Made by a program: the position numbers and the translations under genes. Below the pieces are notes generated by a model, which saw only the letters and a list, made by a program, of their open reading frames with translations, did not search any database and was not told where the DNA came from. Below, one piece after another: positions 16,739 through 25,679 of a DNA stretch of 64,000 nt (positions are counted from its first letter, which is position 1; each line of letters starts with the position of its first letter). Source of the stretch: Taibaiella sp. (lineage in GTDB: Bacteria; Bacteroidota; Bacteroidia; Chitinophagales; Chitinophagaceae). The stretch covers positions 186,001 to 250,000 of the forward strand of contig JAEUVV010000003.1 of NCBI GenBank assembly GCA_016786705.1. The letters run 5' to 3'.

Positions 16739-16766
16739 GTCACCCTGAGTTTATCGAAGAGTGGAA
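16739..16766. repeat. GTCACCCTGAG-type dispersed repeat, copy 1
   Basis: GTCACCCTGAGTTTATCGAA matches the complement of TTCGATAAACTCAGGGTGAC at 25659-25679. Short elements of this type are scattered in many Bacteroidota genomes (recalled, not searched). Confidence 0.6.
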
Positions 16767-16900
16767 CGCATGAATTGTATGCTTCGACAGGTTATATTAA
16801 TCGGCATACTGTTCCATCCAGCTTTGAAGGTTGATTCCCAACACGGTTCTATTAACGGGCGGCTTGAAAGTAGAACATAGGTATAAGCTTAGGGATCCCC

Positions 16901-17031
16901 GTTTCTTCTTCCACTTTTTGCTTGTCCAAAAGTAGCGCAAAAAGGACACCGTCCCAACAGTTGTCGGGAGGTTGCCGGGGCGATTTCCGGAGGGAATAAC
17001 TATTTAGCGGAGTGCCTGGCCAGGCAAATTA
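16901..17031. repeat. Dispersed repeat B, copy 1 (~130 bp)
   Basis: Begins GTTTCTTCTTCCACTTTTTG, continues CTTGTCCAAAAGTAGCGCAA, and ends TGCCTGGCCAGGCAAATT. It aligns along its length with 23158-23279, with many substitutions in the middle. No coding frame is seen. Confidence 0.75.
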
Positions 17032-17059
17032 CAATCTATAATTGCGCACGCGCCCTACT

Positions 17060-17115
17060 AATCAATGCCCATCACTTATCACTCATCACCTATAATCATT
17101 AATCATTTACAATTA
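17060..17115 (-). repeat. Post-stop AT-rich repeat, copy 2
   Basis: Read on the minus strand, AATTGTAAATGATTAATG followed by TATAGGTGATGAGTGATAAG starts 8 bp after the ABC ATPase stop codon. It matches the text just after the anti-sigma stop at 2016. Confidence 0.6.
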
Positions 17116-17122
17116 AAAAAGC

Positions 17123-17740
17123 CTATTTATAATCAATCAAACTGATCGTCTGTAAGGCACCGGGATATTCCCGCTCATCATTGGAAGCAACCACAACCAG
17201 GCGGCCTTTACCCAGCTCCTGCAACCAGCCCTGGTACATAGCCACCCCCTTAAGGTCCAGGTTGCTGCAAGGTTCATCCAGCAACAGGAATGGAGTATCG
17301 GAGAAAAAAGCCTGGGCCAGCTTGGCCCTTTGCTTCATCCCGGAAGAAAAATCATGGATAAATTTATCCCGCACCTTTTCCATTTCCAAAGCGGCAATGA
17401 TCTTATCTACGGTCCAGCCGGGCAATATTTTCTTGAAATTAAAATGAAAATGTAAAAATTCTGAAAGCGTCATTTCCTCGATTACATCCATAGCCGGTGC
17501 ACAAAAGCCGACACTTTGAAATAAAGTATCGGCCCCTGTTGGCTTTCCGCCAATTTCATAATTGATCCGGCCGCTGCTGATCTGCTGCATACCGGCTATC
17601 AGCCTTAAAAGAGTAGATTTACCGGAACCGTTCGAACCTAATAAGGCATAAACACCGGCTCCCTCAAATGTCGCGCTGACATTTTTAAAGACCCAATCGC
17701 GGATATATCTTTTGCTAACCTGCTGTAGCTCAATCTTCAT
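17123..17740 (-). CDS. Solo ABC transporter ATP-binding protein
   Basis: A 205-residue ATPase subunit. Motifs are Walker A GSNGSGKST (35-43), the signature FSSGMKQRAKLAQAF, Walker B PFLLLDEP and the D-loop SNLD. The switch histidine is not apparent: VVVASNDEREYPG stands there, so hydrolysis may be atypical. ATG at 17740 is preferred; a GTG at 17749 would add three residues. Its start overlaps the end of lpxA, so it is the last gene of the lipid A operon. No permease is adjacent. It is short, like CcmA-type ATPases, but the cargo cannot be read from sequence. Confidence 0.88.
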   Translation of the reverse strand: MKIELQQVSKRYIRDWVFKNVSATFEGAGVYALLGSNGSGKSTLLRLIAGMQQISSGRINYEIGGKPTGADTLFQSVGFCAPAMDVIEEMTLSEFLHFHFNFKKILPGWTVDKIIAALEMEKVRDKFIHDFSSGMKQRAKLAQAFFSDTPFLLLDEPCSNLDLKGVAMYQGWLQELGKGRLVVVASNDEREYPGALQTISLIDYK

Positions 17741-18527
17741 TTGCAACACCTGTAGTAAGCCCGCGCATGATGCCGTGCTTAGACTCCCTGATAAATTTTA
17801 GAATCTGCTCCCTTTCCTCTGAGAATGGAATTTCTGCTTCAATAATACTTAAAGCATTAGCAATATTATAGCCTTTTACATAAAGGATACGGTAAATATC
17901 CATTACATGGTTAATCGTTTCGGAAGAATAGCCTTTACGCTTCAAACCTACCGAATTGACCCCTACATAAGAAAGCGGCTCACGCGCTGCTTTCACAAAC
18001 GGTGGCACATCTTTACGCACCAGTGAACCTCCGGTGACGAAAGCATGAGCGCCGATATTCACAAATTGCTGTACGGCTACCAAACCGGCCAATACGACAT
18101 TACTACCTACCGTAATGTGGCCGGCGAGTGTAGTGCTGTTAGAAAAAATACAATTATCCCCGATAATACAATCGTGGGCCACGTGACAATAAGCCATGAT
18201 CAGGCAGTTATTCCCGATCTGCGTCAGGCCACGGTCACTGGTACCTTTATTGATCGTCACACATTCACGAATGGTGGTATGATCACCGATAATAGTAAGC
18301 GTTTCTTCGCCCTGGTACTTAAGGTCCTGCGGTATGGCCGAGATGACCGCCCCCGGGAATATCCGGCAGTTTTTGCCGATACGGGCACCTTCCATAATGG
18401 TCACATTGGAAGCGATCCAGGTACCATCACCGATCTCTACATTTTTATGTATGGTAGAAAAAGGGTCAATTTTTACGTTTTTCCCGATTTTAGCTTCAGG
18501 ATGAATATAGGTTAGCGGATGAATCAT
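17730..18527 (-). CDS. lpxA: Acyl-[ACP]--UDP-N-acetylglucosamine O-acyltransferase
   Basis: First committed acyl transfer of lipid A synthesis, adding a 3-hydroxyacyl chain to UDP-GlcNAc. The 265 residues show the hexapeptide repeats of a left-handed beta-helix from residue 1 to about 190 (IHPEAKIGKNVKI, GDGTWIASNVTI). MAYCHVAHDCIIGDN carries the catalytic histidine, H118. A helical C-terminus follows. It lies 19 bp after lpxC/fabZ and overlaps the ABC ATPase gene, so it is part of a five-gene operon. Length and motifs are normal. Confidence 0.96.
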   Translation of the reverse strand: MIHPLTYIHPEAKIGKNVKIDPFSTIHKNVEIGDGTWIASNVTIMEGARIGKNCRIFPGAVISAIPQDLKYQGEETLTIIGDHTTIRECVTINKGTSDRGLTQIGNNCLIMAYCHVAHDCIIGDNCIFSNSTTLAGHITVGSNVVLAGLVAVQQFVNIGAHAFVTGGSLVRKDVPPFVKAAREPLSYVGVNSVGLKRKGYSSETINHVMDIYRILYVKGYNIANALSIIEAEIPFSEEREQILKFIRESKHGIMRGLTTGVANED

Positions 18528-18546
18528 TTTCCTATGTAATGTATTT

Positions 18547-19956
18547 TTATCTATTCGAACTTGGTGTTACCTGGGCCATTAATTCTGCTTCTGCAGCTAA
18601 TTTACTGCCCACATAAGCTGTTGCTTTCATTTCGCATAAACCTCTACGTATCGGCGCCATCAATTCCATTTTCAGGATCAGGGTATCGCCCGGCATTACT
18701 TTGTGTTTAAACCTTACTTTATCTATTTTTACAAAATAAGTATCGTAACCGCCTTCAACTTCCGGCATGATGCTTAATGCGAGCAAACCACCACACTGGG
18801 CAAGTGCCTCTACTATTAAGACGCCGGGCATGACCGGATTCTTAGGGAAGTGCCCCTGGAAAAACGGTTCGTTCATGGTTACGTTCTTAATGCCTACCAC
18901 GTAATTCTCTGTAAGCTCAATGATTTTGTCCACCAGCAGGAAAGGGTACCTGTGGGGCAATTTAGATTCGATCTCGTTGATATTCAGGACCGGCTCTTTA
19001 TTGGGATCATAAACCGGGGCTTCGAGCGCCGCTTTATTTTTCTTAATATACTCTTTGATCACTTTAGCAAATGCCACATTACCGGCATGTCCGGGACGTT
19101 GCGCGATGATCCTGGCATTGATACTATAACCACTTAAAGCCAGGTCTCCCACAATGTCTAAAAGCTTGTGACGCGCCGGCTCATTAGAGTAACGCAGGTC
19201 CAGGTTATTTAAAATACCACCATCTTTAACGTCGATATTTTCTTTATTGAACGCTTTTTTCAATTTGCTGAGCGTAGCATCTGAAATCGGTTTGTCTACC
19301 ACCACGATCGCATTATTCAGGTCACCGCCCTTGATCAGGTTATTATCCAGCAGGTATTCCAACTCGTGTAAGAAAGAGAAAGTCCTGCAGGAGGCGATCT
19401 CTGCTTTATATTCAGACAGATCGTTAATTGAAATATGCTGTGTGCCTAAAACCTGAGAATTGAAGTCAATCATGGAGGTGAAAGAATATTGGTCCGCGGG
19501 TACTGCCAGCATATCCACATTCTTTACCGGGTCATAATAATGCAGGTTCTCGGGTAAGGTATATACATTTTTCTTGGTTTCCAGCTCTTTCACCCCGATC
19601 TGCTCAATGAGTGCTACAAAGGGCATCGCGCTGCCATCCATGATCGGTACTTCAGGTCCGTCGATCTCTATCAGTACGTTATCCACGCCCAATCCTACAA
19701 AAGCGGACAGTAAATGCTCAATGGTACTTACTTTAGCTTCTTTATATTCAATGGTAGTTCCCCTGGAGGTATCGGTAACAAAATCCACATCTGCTTTTAC
19801 GACCGGCTGGCCTTCAAGGTCAACGCGTTTAAAGCGATAGCCGAAGTTAGCTTCGGCAGGGTGCAGGGTAATGGTTGTTTGCGCCCCCGTATGTAATCCT
19901 ATACCGGAAAGGCTTGCGGTGTCTTGTAATGTAGTCTGGTTAACCTGTTGAATCAT
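18547..19956 (-). CDS. lpxC/fabZ: Bifunctional UDP-3-O-acyl-GlcNAc deacetylase / 3-hydroxyacyl-ACP dehydratase
   Basis: A 469-residue fusion typical of Bacteroidota. Residues 1-305 are LpxC, the zinc deacetylase: [10 protein letters not shown] with H81, [14 protein letters not shown] with H263 and D267, and catalytic H290 in RPGHAGN. Residues 328-465 are FabZ, a hot-dog fold dehydratase: [33 protein letters not shown] with H369 and E383. The fusion ties lipid A deacetylation to supply of unsaturated acyl-ACP. It lies between lpxD and lpxA in the same operon. Confidence 0.97.
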   Translation of the reverse strand: MIQQVNQTTLQDTASLSGIGLHTGAQTTITLHPAEANFGYRFKRVDLEGQPVVKADVDFVTDTSRGTTIEYKEAKVSTIEHLLSAFVGLGVDNVLIEIDGPEVPIMDGSAMPFVALIEQIGVKELETKKNVYTLPENLHYYDPVKNVDMLAVPADQYSFTSMIDFNSQVLGTQHISINDLSEYKAEIASCRTFSFLHELEYLLDNNLIKGGDLNNAIVVVDKPISDATLSKLKKAFNKENIDVKDGGILNNLDLRYSNEPARHKLLDIVGDLALSGYSINARIIAQRPGHAGNVAFAKVIKEYIKKNKAALEAPVYDPNKEPVLNINEIESKLPHRYPFLLVDKIIELTENYVVGIKNVTMNEPFFQGHFPKNPVMPGVLIVEALAQCGGLLALSIMPEVEGGYDTYFVKIDKVRFKHKVMPGDTLILKMELMAPIRRGLCEMKATAYVGSKLAAEAELMAQVTPSSNR

Positions 19957-20045
19957 CTATTTGGAATGATTAATATTATATTAATGAATGCTTTGTTACT
20001 AATTGATACCTAAAAACGGTATTTATTTAAAAACGAAAGGCAAAC

Positions 20046-21095
20046 TTAGCTATTTTTTTCTATCAAGGCTTTCAATTCAGCCTCCAATTTGTTTATTCTA
20101 TCCAGCATTTCGGGCAGTTGACGGAAAACGATCTGGCTTTTCACCTCGCTTTTATAGTCGAAGGCGGGACTGCCGCTAATAGCGGTCCCTTCCTGTTTAA
20201 TGGTTTTGGATACCCCGCTTTGCGCGTTGATCCTGGTACCATTGGCCAGCGAAATATGCCCTACGATACCAGCCTGACCGCCTACCACACAATTTGAGCC
20301 CAATTTGGCAGAACCGGAGATGCCGGTCTGGGCCGCAATCACTGAATTAGATCCAATCTCCACATTATGAGCTATTTGCAGCAGGTTATCTAACTTAACG
20401 CCTTTTTTAATTACGGTAGCCCCCATAGTGGCCCGGTCGATACAGGTATTAGCCCCGATCTCCACATCATCCTCAACGATTACTTTGCCGATCTGCGGCA
20501 CTTTATCATAAGTACCGTCTGCTTTAGGCGCGAAACCAAAACCGTCGGAGCCGATCACCGTGCCGCTGTGAATGATCACATTGGCGCCGATCTCGCAATC
20601 TTTATAAATGCTGACCATAGGATGGATCACCGTATTATCTGCTACCACTACTTGCTCGCCAATAAACACATTGGGATAGATCTGTACATTTTTACCGATA
20701 ACAGCGCCTGCAGCAATATAGCTGAAAGCACCAATATAAGCACTCTCATCCACCTTTGCAGTATCCGCCACAAAAGACTGGGCTTCAATACCTTTCTTTT
20801 TTTGAGCACCGGTCAAGCTTTCATACATCTGTAATAGCTGCGCGAAAGCGGCATAAGCATCCGCTACGCGTATCAGTGTAGTTCGGAAAGCTTTTTCCGC
20901 CACAAAATCTTTTGAAACCACCACAACTGCTGCAGCGGAATCATATAAGTAAGGGGTATACTTAGGATTGGCAATGAAGCATAAAGACTGTGGGCCTGCT
21001 TCCTCTATTTTAGAAAAGGTATTAACGATGGCTTCGGGATTACCTTCTACTGTACCATTTAAAAGCTGTGCGATCTGCGCTGCTGTTACCTGCAT
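20046..21095 (-). CDS. lpxD: UDP-3-O-(3-hydroxyacyl)glucosamine N-acyltransferase
   Basis: Adds the N-linked acyl chain in lipid A synthesis. The 349 residues comprise an N-terminal uridine-binding domain (1-100, [16 protein letters not shown]), a hexapeptide-repeat beta-helix (110-310) with [20 protein letters not shown] carrying the catalytic histidine, GSDGFGFAP, and a short C-terminal helix ([18 protein letters not shown]). It sits 19 bp after the HD hydrolase gene and 89 bp before lpxC/fabZ. Confidence 0.96.
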   Translation of the reverse strand: MQVTAAQIAQLLNGTVEGNPEAIVNTFSKIEEAGPQSLCFIANPKYTPYLYDSAAAVVVVSKDFVAEKAFRTTLIRVADAYAAFAQLLQMYESLTGAQKKKGIEAQSFVADTAKVDESAYIGAFSYIAAGAVIGKNVQIYPNVFIGEQVVVADNTVIHPMVSIYKDCEIGANVIIHSGTVIGSDGFGFAPKADGTYDKVPQIGKVIVEDDVEIGANTCIDRATMGATVIKKGVKLDNLLQIAHNVEIGSNSVIAAQTGISGSAKLGSNCVVGGQAGIVGHISLANGTRINAQSGVSKTIKQEGTAISGSPAFDYKSEVKSQIVFRQLPEMLDRINKLEAELKALIEKNS

Positions 21096-21114
21096 ATTAC
21101 TGAATATATTTCAA

Positions 21115-22350
21115 TTATTTACCTAACGATAGATTTCTTAATTCTGGTATCGCACAGATATAGTGCTTTTTGATTTCCCCGGAAGCGCCATTCCCGATAA
21201 GGCTGTTGTTAACCCCGGAAATGTCCACCACGCGGCCGCTTTTCATAACAATGTTGATATTATCATCATTTGACTTATAAGCGCTGTTGCTGGTACTACC
21301 CCTGAATAAGAAATAATCACGATTTTCATCATTTAAGATACCACTGGCATTACCTGCCTGCAGGTAGCGCTCATATAGCTCGCGGTTCTCTTCAGAAGAT
21401 AGCTTTACTTTGTAAAGATTACGGTCGGTAAACATCCGGCAAAGCCTTGAAAGGATATCATCGGGATGATTGCTCCATTCTTTAATACTGCAGATCACAT
21501 CAGCATCATCTATTGCACAGAATTTCTCCAGGATATGTCCATCACTATCGAAATCTTCTTTTTTTAGTTTTTCATAAAGAAAAAAGGAAAAGGAAGGAGT
21601 CGCAAAAAGTTGTTTGCCTTGTTCTGCCAGCTCTTTTGCTCTTTTCAATATTTTCACGACCAGCTTTTCGGCACCCAGAACGGTCTTGTGCAGGTATACC
21701 TGCCAGTACATGATCCTGCGGGCCACTATAAACTTCTCAACGGAATAGATCCCTTTTTCTTCTACCATTAAACGGTCATCAACAACCGTAAGCATCTGGA
21801 GGATACGATCGTAACCGATGGTACCTTCTGCCACACCGGAAAAAAAACTATCCCTGTTCAGGTAATCCATACGGTCCATATCCAGCTGGCTACTTACCAG
21901 CTGGTGTAAAAAAGGGGTAGGGTAATCGTTGCTGAAAATTTCCATGGCGCCGGAAAGGCTTCCATCGAACTGCCGGTTCAGGGATTCCATGATCTTTAAA
22001 GAAATAGATTCATGAGAAACCGGTATCAGAGTATGCTCCAAAGCATGGGAAAAAGGTCCGTGGCCGATATCATGCAGCAAAATGGCCAGGCGCGCCGCGG
22101 TCACTTCATTGGGAGAGATGACTACTCCTTTTCTTTGCAAGCCTTCCAGGGCGGTACCCATCAAATGGCAGGCACCTAAGGAATGGTGAAAGCGGGTGTG
22201 CACGGCCCCGGGATAAACAAGCTGGGCCATACCCATTTGCTTAATTCTTCTGAGCCTCTGGAACCAAGGATGCTCGATCACCTGCATCAGCTCTTTTTCA
22301 GTAAACTGAACAAAACCGTAAACAGGGTCATTAATTATTTTGCCGTACAA
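21115..22350 (-). CDS. HD-domain phosphohydrolase
   Basis: An approximately 411-residue HD-superfamily protein related to dNTPases. Metal-binding motifs are HHSLGACHLM and HDIGHGPFSHALEH, followed by DMDRMDYLNRDSFFSG. I place the start at TTG 22350, which begins at LYGKIINDPVYGF where relatives start. The open frame extends to 22404, but those residues look like leader translation. It heads the lipid A operon, although its activity (dNTP or other nucleotide hydrolysis) has no known link to lipid A. Start choice is moderate, family is firm. Confidence 0.88.
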   Translation of the reverse strand: MYGKIINDPVYGFVQFTEKELMQVIEHPWFQRLRRIKQMGMAQLVYPGAVHTRFHHSLGACHLMGTALEGLQRKGVVISPNEVTAARLAILLHDIGHGPFSHALEHTLIPVSHESISLKIMESLNRQFDGSLSGAMEIFSNDYPTPFLHQLVSSQLDMDRMDYLNRDSFFSGVAEGTIGYDRILQMLTVVDDRLMVEEKGIYSVEKFIVARRIMYWQVYLHKTVLGAEKLVVKILKRAKELAEQGKQLFATPSFSFFLYEKLKKEDFDSDGHILEKFCAIDDADVICSIKEWSNHPDDILSRLCRMFTDRNLYKVKLSSEENRELYERYLQAGNASGILNDENRDYFLFRGSTSNSAYKSNDDNINIVMKSGRVVDISGVNNSLIGNGASGEIKKHYICAIPELRNLSLGK

Positions 22351-22431
22351 TTGAGTTGCTTTATAAAGGGGCAAAATTAAAGAATTATATAGCGTAATCA
22401 ACAAATAGTTTTAAAATTAAGGCTATAAAGC

Positions 22432-22463
22432 TTGTAATAATTGACGGCTTTCAGATACTTTTG
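22432..22463 (+). promoter_or_regulatory. Complete Bacteroidota promoter before the 22483 gene
   Basis: TTG at 22432-22434, 21 bp, then TACTTTTG at 22456-22463, matching the TTG/TAnnTTTG pair. It lies 19 bp before ATG 22483. It also shows that an upstream TTG at 22441 is promoter DNA, not a start. Confidence 0.7.
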
Positions 22464-22482
22464 CGGGCTAAAAAGCCTATAT

Positions 22483-23061
22483 ATGTTTTTTATCGCATTA
22501 TTCCCTGTATTCGCCGCCTTCGTTTCCTGGATCGTTTTTAAAATTTTTACGGTAATCCTTTTACAGGGTTTTTATAAAAAGAGAAATGAACTTGCCCGCA
22601 CGGTCGCCGACCTGATCGCGGAACAGAACCTGGCCAAAAACCTGGAACATATGATCGCTGCTGAAAAGATCAAGGCTTATGAACCCTTAATCGCAGAGCG
22701 AATAAGCACTTTTTTAGACCAGAAACTGCAAAAAAAGATGCCGGTACTGGCTATGTTTTCCGGTGATAAACTAATGGTACAGGCAAAAGAAGTAGTGATG
22801 GAAGAGATTATGGCATCTTTACCGGCTTTAATGCAGGAAATCGCCCAAAAAGAGTTGACTAATGAGCAGATTGCGGCAAAAGTAAGTACTGCTATCAACA
22901 AATTACCCGGTGCGGAATGGGAACGCAAGGTAAATACACTATTAGGGCCTATATTATCAAAAATACAAATGGCTGCTGCAATTTTAGGATTTATACTGGG
23001 TATATTGTTTGTACTGTTCCTGGTGCTTTACTATTACATTTTCCTGGAGCAAGTAAAGTAA
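22483..23061 (+). CDS. DUF445-like membrane protein
   Basis: A 192-residue protein starting at ATG 22483. Hydrophobic segments lie at both ends: near residues 1-27 (FIALFPVFAAFVSWIVFKIF) and 160-187 (AAAILGFILGILFVLFLVL). A helical, charged middle contains EQNLAKNLEHMIAAEKIKAYEPLIAERIS and an EWERKVNTLLGPIL stretch. It resembles DUF445-type membrane proteins of unknown function. It is divergent from the HD hydrolase gene and followed by repeat-rich non-coding DNA. Confidence 0.75.
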   Translation: MFFIALFPVFAAFVSWIVFKIFTVILLQGFYKKRNELARTVADLIAEQNLAKNLEHMIAAEKIKAYEPLIAERISTFLDQKLQKKMPVLAMFSGDKLMVQAKEVVMEEIMASLPALMQEIAQKELTNEQIAAKVSTAINKLPGAEWERKVNTLLGPILSKIQMAAAILGFILGILFVLFLVLYYYIFLEQVK

Positions 23062-23157
23062 TGATGTTAGTGAAAAGTAGGAAGTGAAAAGTGAGAAGTG
23101 CGGTAAGGGTACTTTTGATATCATCTTGGCCAAAATTAATGATTAGTGGTTGGAGGC

Positions 23158-23279
23158 TGTTTCTTTTTCCACTTTTTGCTTGTCCAAAAAGTGGAGCAAA
23201 AAGGACCCCGAAAATCGGTTGCAGAGGCGATTTTCGGTGGGAACTGCTATTAAGCAACGTGCTTGGCCAGTCAAATTCG
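23158..23279. repeat. Dispersed repeat B, copy 2
   Basis: Contains CCACTTTTTG-CTTGTC-CAAAAAGTGG, a perfect 10-base-pair hairpin, then AGCAAAAAGGACC, and ends GTGCTTGGCCAGTCAAATTC. It aligns with 16901-17031, where the right arm of the hairpin has decayed. Confidence 0.75.
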
Positions 23280-23403
23280 AATATTGATTAAACACACTAG
23301 CTTTCATCTATTGAATATAATCATTAGGTGACCCGGCCTTGCAAAGTTGACGTATAAAAAATTATGCAAGAAGCCGACTAGTCGACAGCAAATGGAAACA
23401 TCT

Positions 23404-23466
23404 CTTTTAATGATTAATGGATTATAAGCGATTAATTAACAATTAATCATTCACAACTAACCATTA
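23404..23466 (-). repeat. Post-stop AT-rich repeat, copy 3
   Basis: Read on the minus strand, GTTTAATGGTTAGTTGTGAA and TGATTAATTGTTAATTAATC begin 2 bp after the batC-like stop codon. Similar in word content, not identical, to copies at 2017 and 17060. Confidence 0.45.
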
Positions 23467-23468
23467 AA

Positions 23469-24260
23469 CTACCAATCTTTATCCAGCTTCTTAGGGCTCG
23501 TTTTACCTGCCTCCGCCTTACGTTCCTGTACCTTCCTTTCGCTCTGCTGCACCGCGTTCAGCATTTCCGCGGCTCTTTGTTCCGTCATCTTTTGTTGTTC
23601 CGGCTGGGATTGCTGTTGCTTTTTACGTTCTTCTTCTTTCTTTTTATCTTCCTCAGACTGCTTGTCTTTATCTTTTTGATCTTTATCTTTTGGGTCCTTG
23701 TTTTCCTTATCTTCCGGCTTTTGCTCGTCTTTTTTGTTTTCCTTGTTGTCTTTGTTTTCGTCCTTCTTATCCTGTTTGTCCTTATCTTTTTGCTGTTCCT
23801 GTTTTTTGAGCATTTCCTGGGCATAAGCCAGGTTGTACTTTGTATCCCTGTCAGAAGGGTTACGTTTTAAAGCATTTTTATAGGCATCTACCGCGCTTTT
23901 CCAGTTTTTTTCTTCGGAAAAGCTGTTACCTATATTATGATAAGCTTTGGCCTGCAGATTTTTATCTGCCGTAAGGGTAAGGGCTTTTTCAAATTGTTTT
24001 CTTGCCGCTTCATGCTTTTTACCTTGCATCATGGCATTACCCTGGTTGTAATAAGCAATAGGACTCTGGTTATTTTTCCCCTGTGCCTGGCCGTATTTTT
24101 TTTCGGCCTCGGAATATTTACGTTGACGGTAAAGGTCGTTACCTTCATACAACAGGCCATTTATATTACCCTGCTTTTTAGGCTCCTGCGCCAAAGCAGT
24201 AAGCGAAAAAAAACATAAGGTAAGAACTATAAAATATTTGAAAATCATTTGATTAATCAT
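23469..24260 (-). CDS. batC: BatC-like TPR protein with charged low-complexity tail
   Basis: A 263-residue exported protein. A signal peptide (about 1-24, ending in ALAQ) is followed by three TPR units at about 35-145 (YEGNDLYRQRKYSEAEKKY, AYYNQGNAMMQGKKHEAARK, AYHNIGNSFSEEKNWKSAVD). A long Lys/Asp/Glu/Gln-rich segment (155-225) of KDKDKQDKK-type repeats follows. It is 3 bp downstream of the batB-like gene, matching the Bacteroides aerotolerance (bat) cluster. The biochemical role is not settled in the family. The second ATG (residue 5) may be the true start. Confidence 0.82.
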   Translation of the reverse strand: MINQMIFKYFIVLTLCFFSLTALAQEPKKQGNINGLLYEGNDLYRQRKYSEAEKKYGQAQGKNNQSPIAYYNQGNAMMQGKKHEAARKQFEKALTLTADKNLQAKAYHNIGNSFSEEKNWKSAVDAYKNALKRNPSDRDTKYNLAYAQEMLKKQEQQKDKDKQDKKDENKDNKENKKDEQKPEDKENKDPKDKDQKDKDKQSEEDKKKEEERKKQQQSQPEQQKMTEQRAAEMLNAVQQSERKVQERKAEAGKTSPKKLDKDW

Positions 24261-24263
24261 AAA

Positions 24264-25271
24264 TTATACTAGCTGCAATTTTACTTTTCGGGTACCAGGT
24301 ATAAAGACATTAACCAGGATCAGTACTAAAGAGAACAGTAAAAAATATTGATAATAACTCTTGTAATGCAAGAACATATTGGCGCCCATATTACGGCTTT
24401 CCATTTTAGCAATTTCGTTCGATAGGTTGGTTACCGCCTGGTTATTATTGGCCAGTAATTGATAGGTACCTTTACCCGCCTCAGCCACTTCTTTCAGAAC
24501 CGCTTCATTCAATTTGGTAATCACTTGCTGCCCGTTTTCATCAAGTTTATTACTCCCTGTTTCCGGGTCAAAAATCGGCGCGCCATTAGGCGACCCTATG
24601 CCTATCGTATGTATAATAATACCATCCTCTGCAGCCTGCTGTGCCAGTTCAACCGCTTTTTCATCATGGTCTTCCCCGTCAGAGATCAGTACAATGGTCT
24701 TAAACTTACGGTCTCTTTTATCAAATGCCTCCTGCGACATGGCTATGGCATCACTCAATACTGTACCCTGGGTAGGTGCGGAACTGGTATTGGTTGTATT
24801 CAAAAGCATTTTAATAGTACCATAGTCCATAGTTAAAGGCGACTGCAGGTAAGCCCTGCCGGCAAACAGTACCAGGCCGACCTTATCATTGCTCATCTTA
24901 TTCAACATAGACTGTACCAGCAATTTGGCGCGGCTCAGCCGGTCCGGGCTAATGTCCTTTGCCAGCATACTTTTACTCACATCGATCGCGAAAACGACAT
25001 CAACACCTTTGCGCATCACCGAGCTGGACTGGTCGCCGGCCTGCAGGTTGACCAGCCCAAAAATGGCGGACACAATCGCAAGCATGCTCAGTACCATTTT
25101 CGTGGTACTCCTGCCCGGAATAGGAGTTGGCAATAACTGCCCTACGATTGCCTCATTGCCTAAGCGGCGAACACTTTTTTTACGCCAGGAAAGGTAGCGC
25201 AGGTAGTAAAAAATAAGTAGGGGTATGAGTAAAAGCAGCCAGAAATAGGCGCCTGTTTCAAATCTAAACAT
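24264..25271 (-). CDS. batB: BatB-like von Willebrand factor A membrane protein
   Basis: A 335-residue protein with N-terminal membrane segments (about 10-28 and 58-78), a VWA domain (90-290) and a C-terminal membrane helix (308-325). The metal-ion-dependent adhesion site is visible: DVSKS after VVFAI, then TQGT, and LISDGEDHD. In Bacteroides the bat genes support aerotolerance; in related clusters the VWA proteins work with a MoxR ATPase. Here neither batA nor a MoxR gene is adjacent upstream; a 470 bp repeat-bearing gap is found instead. Confidence 0.87.
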   Translation of the reverse strand: MFRFETGAYFWLLLLIPLLIFYYLRYLSWRKKSVRRLGNEAIVGQLLPTPIPGRSTTKMVLSMLAIVSAIFGLVNLQAGDQSSSVMRKGVDVVFAIDVSKSMLAKDISPDRLSRAKLLVQSMLNKMSNDKVGLVLFAGRAYLQSPLTMDYGTIKMLLNTTNTSSAPTQGTVLSDAIAMSQEAFDKRDRKFKTIVLISDGEDHDEKAVELAQQAAEDGIIIHTIGIGSPNGAPIFDPETGSNKLDENGQQVITKLNEAVLKEVAEAGKGTYQLLANNNQAVTNLSNEIAKMESRNMGANMFLHYKSYYQYFLLFSLVLILVNVFIPGTRKVKLQLV

Positions 25272-25447
25272 AATCGCTTAAAAGCATTGCACTCCGCAAA
25301 TATAACAATACTTACACATCATCAAATGAGTAGTGTGATGAAATAGGTCTAAAATTAACAAAATGTGCAGTCAGCCGGTATTTGTGCCGTCCCTGCCCGC
25401 AATGCTCATTTAATGAAAGAGCCGGAACTTTTTGTAAGTAATTTATA

Positions 25448-25492
25448 TTTACTACCTTTTGTCTTGATACAAAAGGTAGTGCCCAAAAATCA
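25448..25492. repeat. Hairpin repeat A, copy 2
   Basis: TTTACTACCTTTTGTCTTGA followed by TACAAAAGGTAGTGCCC is identical over about 37 bases to 16661-16697, including the stem and loop, then AAAAATCA. Confidence 0.8.
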
Positions 25493-25651
25493 GCTTTATA
25501 AATCCCAGCTAAAAATCATTATCCAGGCAGGTCGAAAACCAAACTCGCATACTCAGACAGTGGTTTTCGCCTTGTACACAGGCAATGGTTTTCTTAACGC
25601 CGGATTTATACAGGCCGTTTCAATGCTAGTTATATTAGGACATAGCCTTAA

Positions 25652-25679
25652 GTCACCCTTCGATAAACTCAGGGTGACA
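25652..25679. repeat. GTCACCCTGAG-type dispersed repeat, copy 2
   Basis: GTCACCC-TTCGATAAACTCA-GGGTGAC has 7-base-pair arms and shares its inner text with 16739-16766 on the opposite strand. A looser relative is at 37902-37928. Confidence 0.6.

Larger units (their letters stand above)
16646..17122. other. Intergenic mosaic of dispersed repeats
   Basis: This 477 bp gap between two convergent genes has no credible coding frame. It holds, in order, a hairpin element (16661-16704), a GTCACCCTGAG element (16739-16766), a ~130 bp element (16901-17031) and an AT-rich post-stop repeat (17060-17115). Each has a relative elsewhere in the window. Confidence 0.7.
23062..23468. other. Intergenic repeat-bearing gap
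   Basis: About 400 bp between convergent genes. It contains copy 2 of repeat B (23158-23279) and an AT-rich post-stop repeat (23404-23466). The short frames across it do not resemble proteins. Confidence 0.65.

Noticed and set aside
23577..23870. Leu/Phe/Val-rich frame antisense to the batC-like gene
   Set aside because: It is the complement of the Lys/Asp low-complexity tail, which automatically reads as hydrophobic residues.
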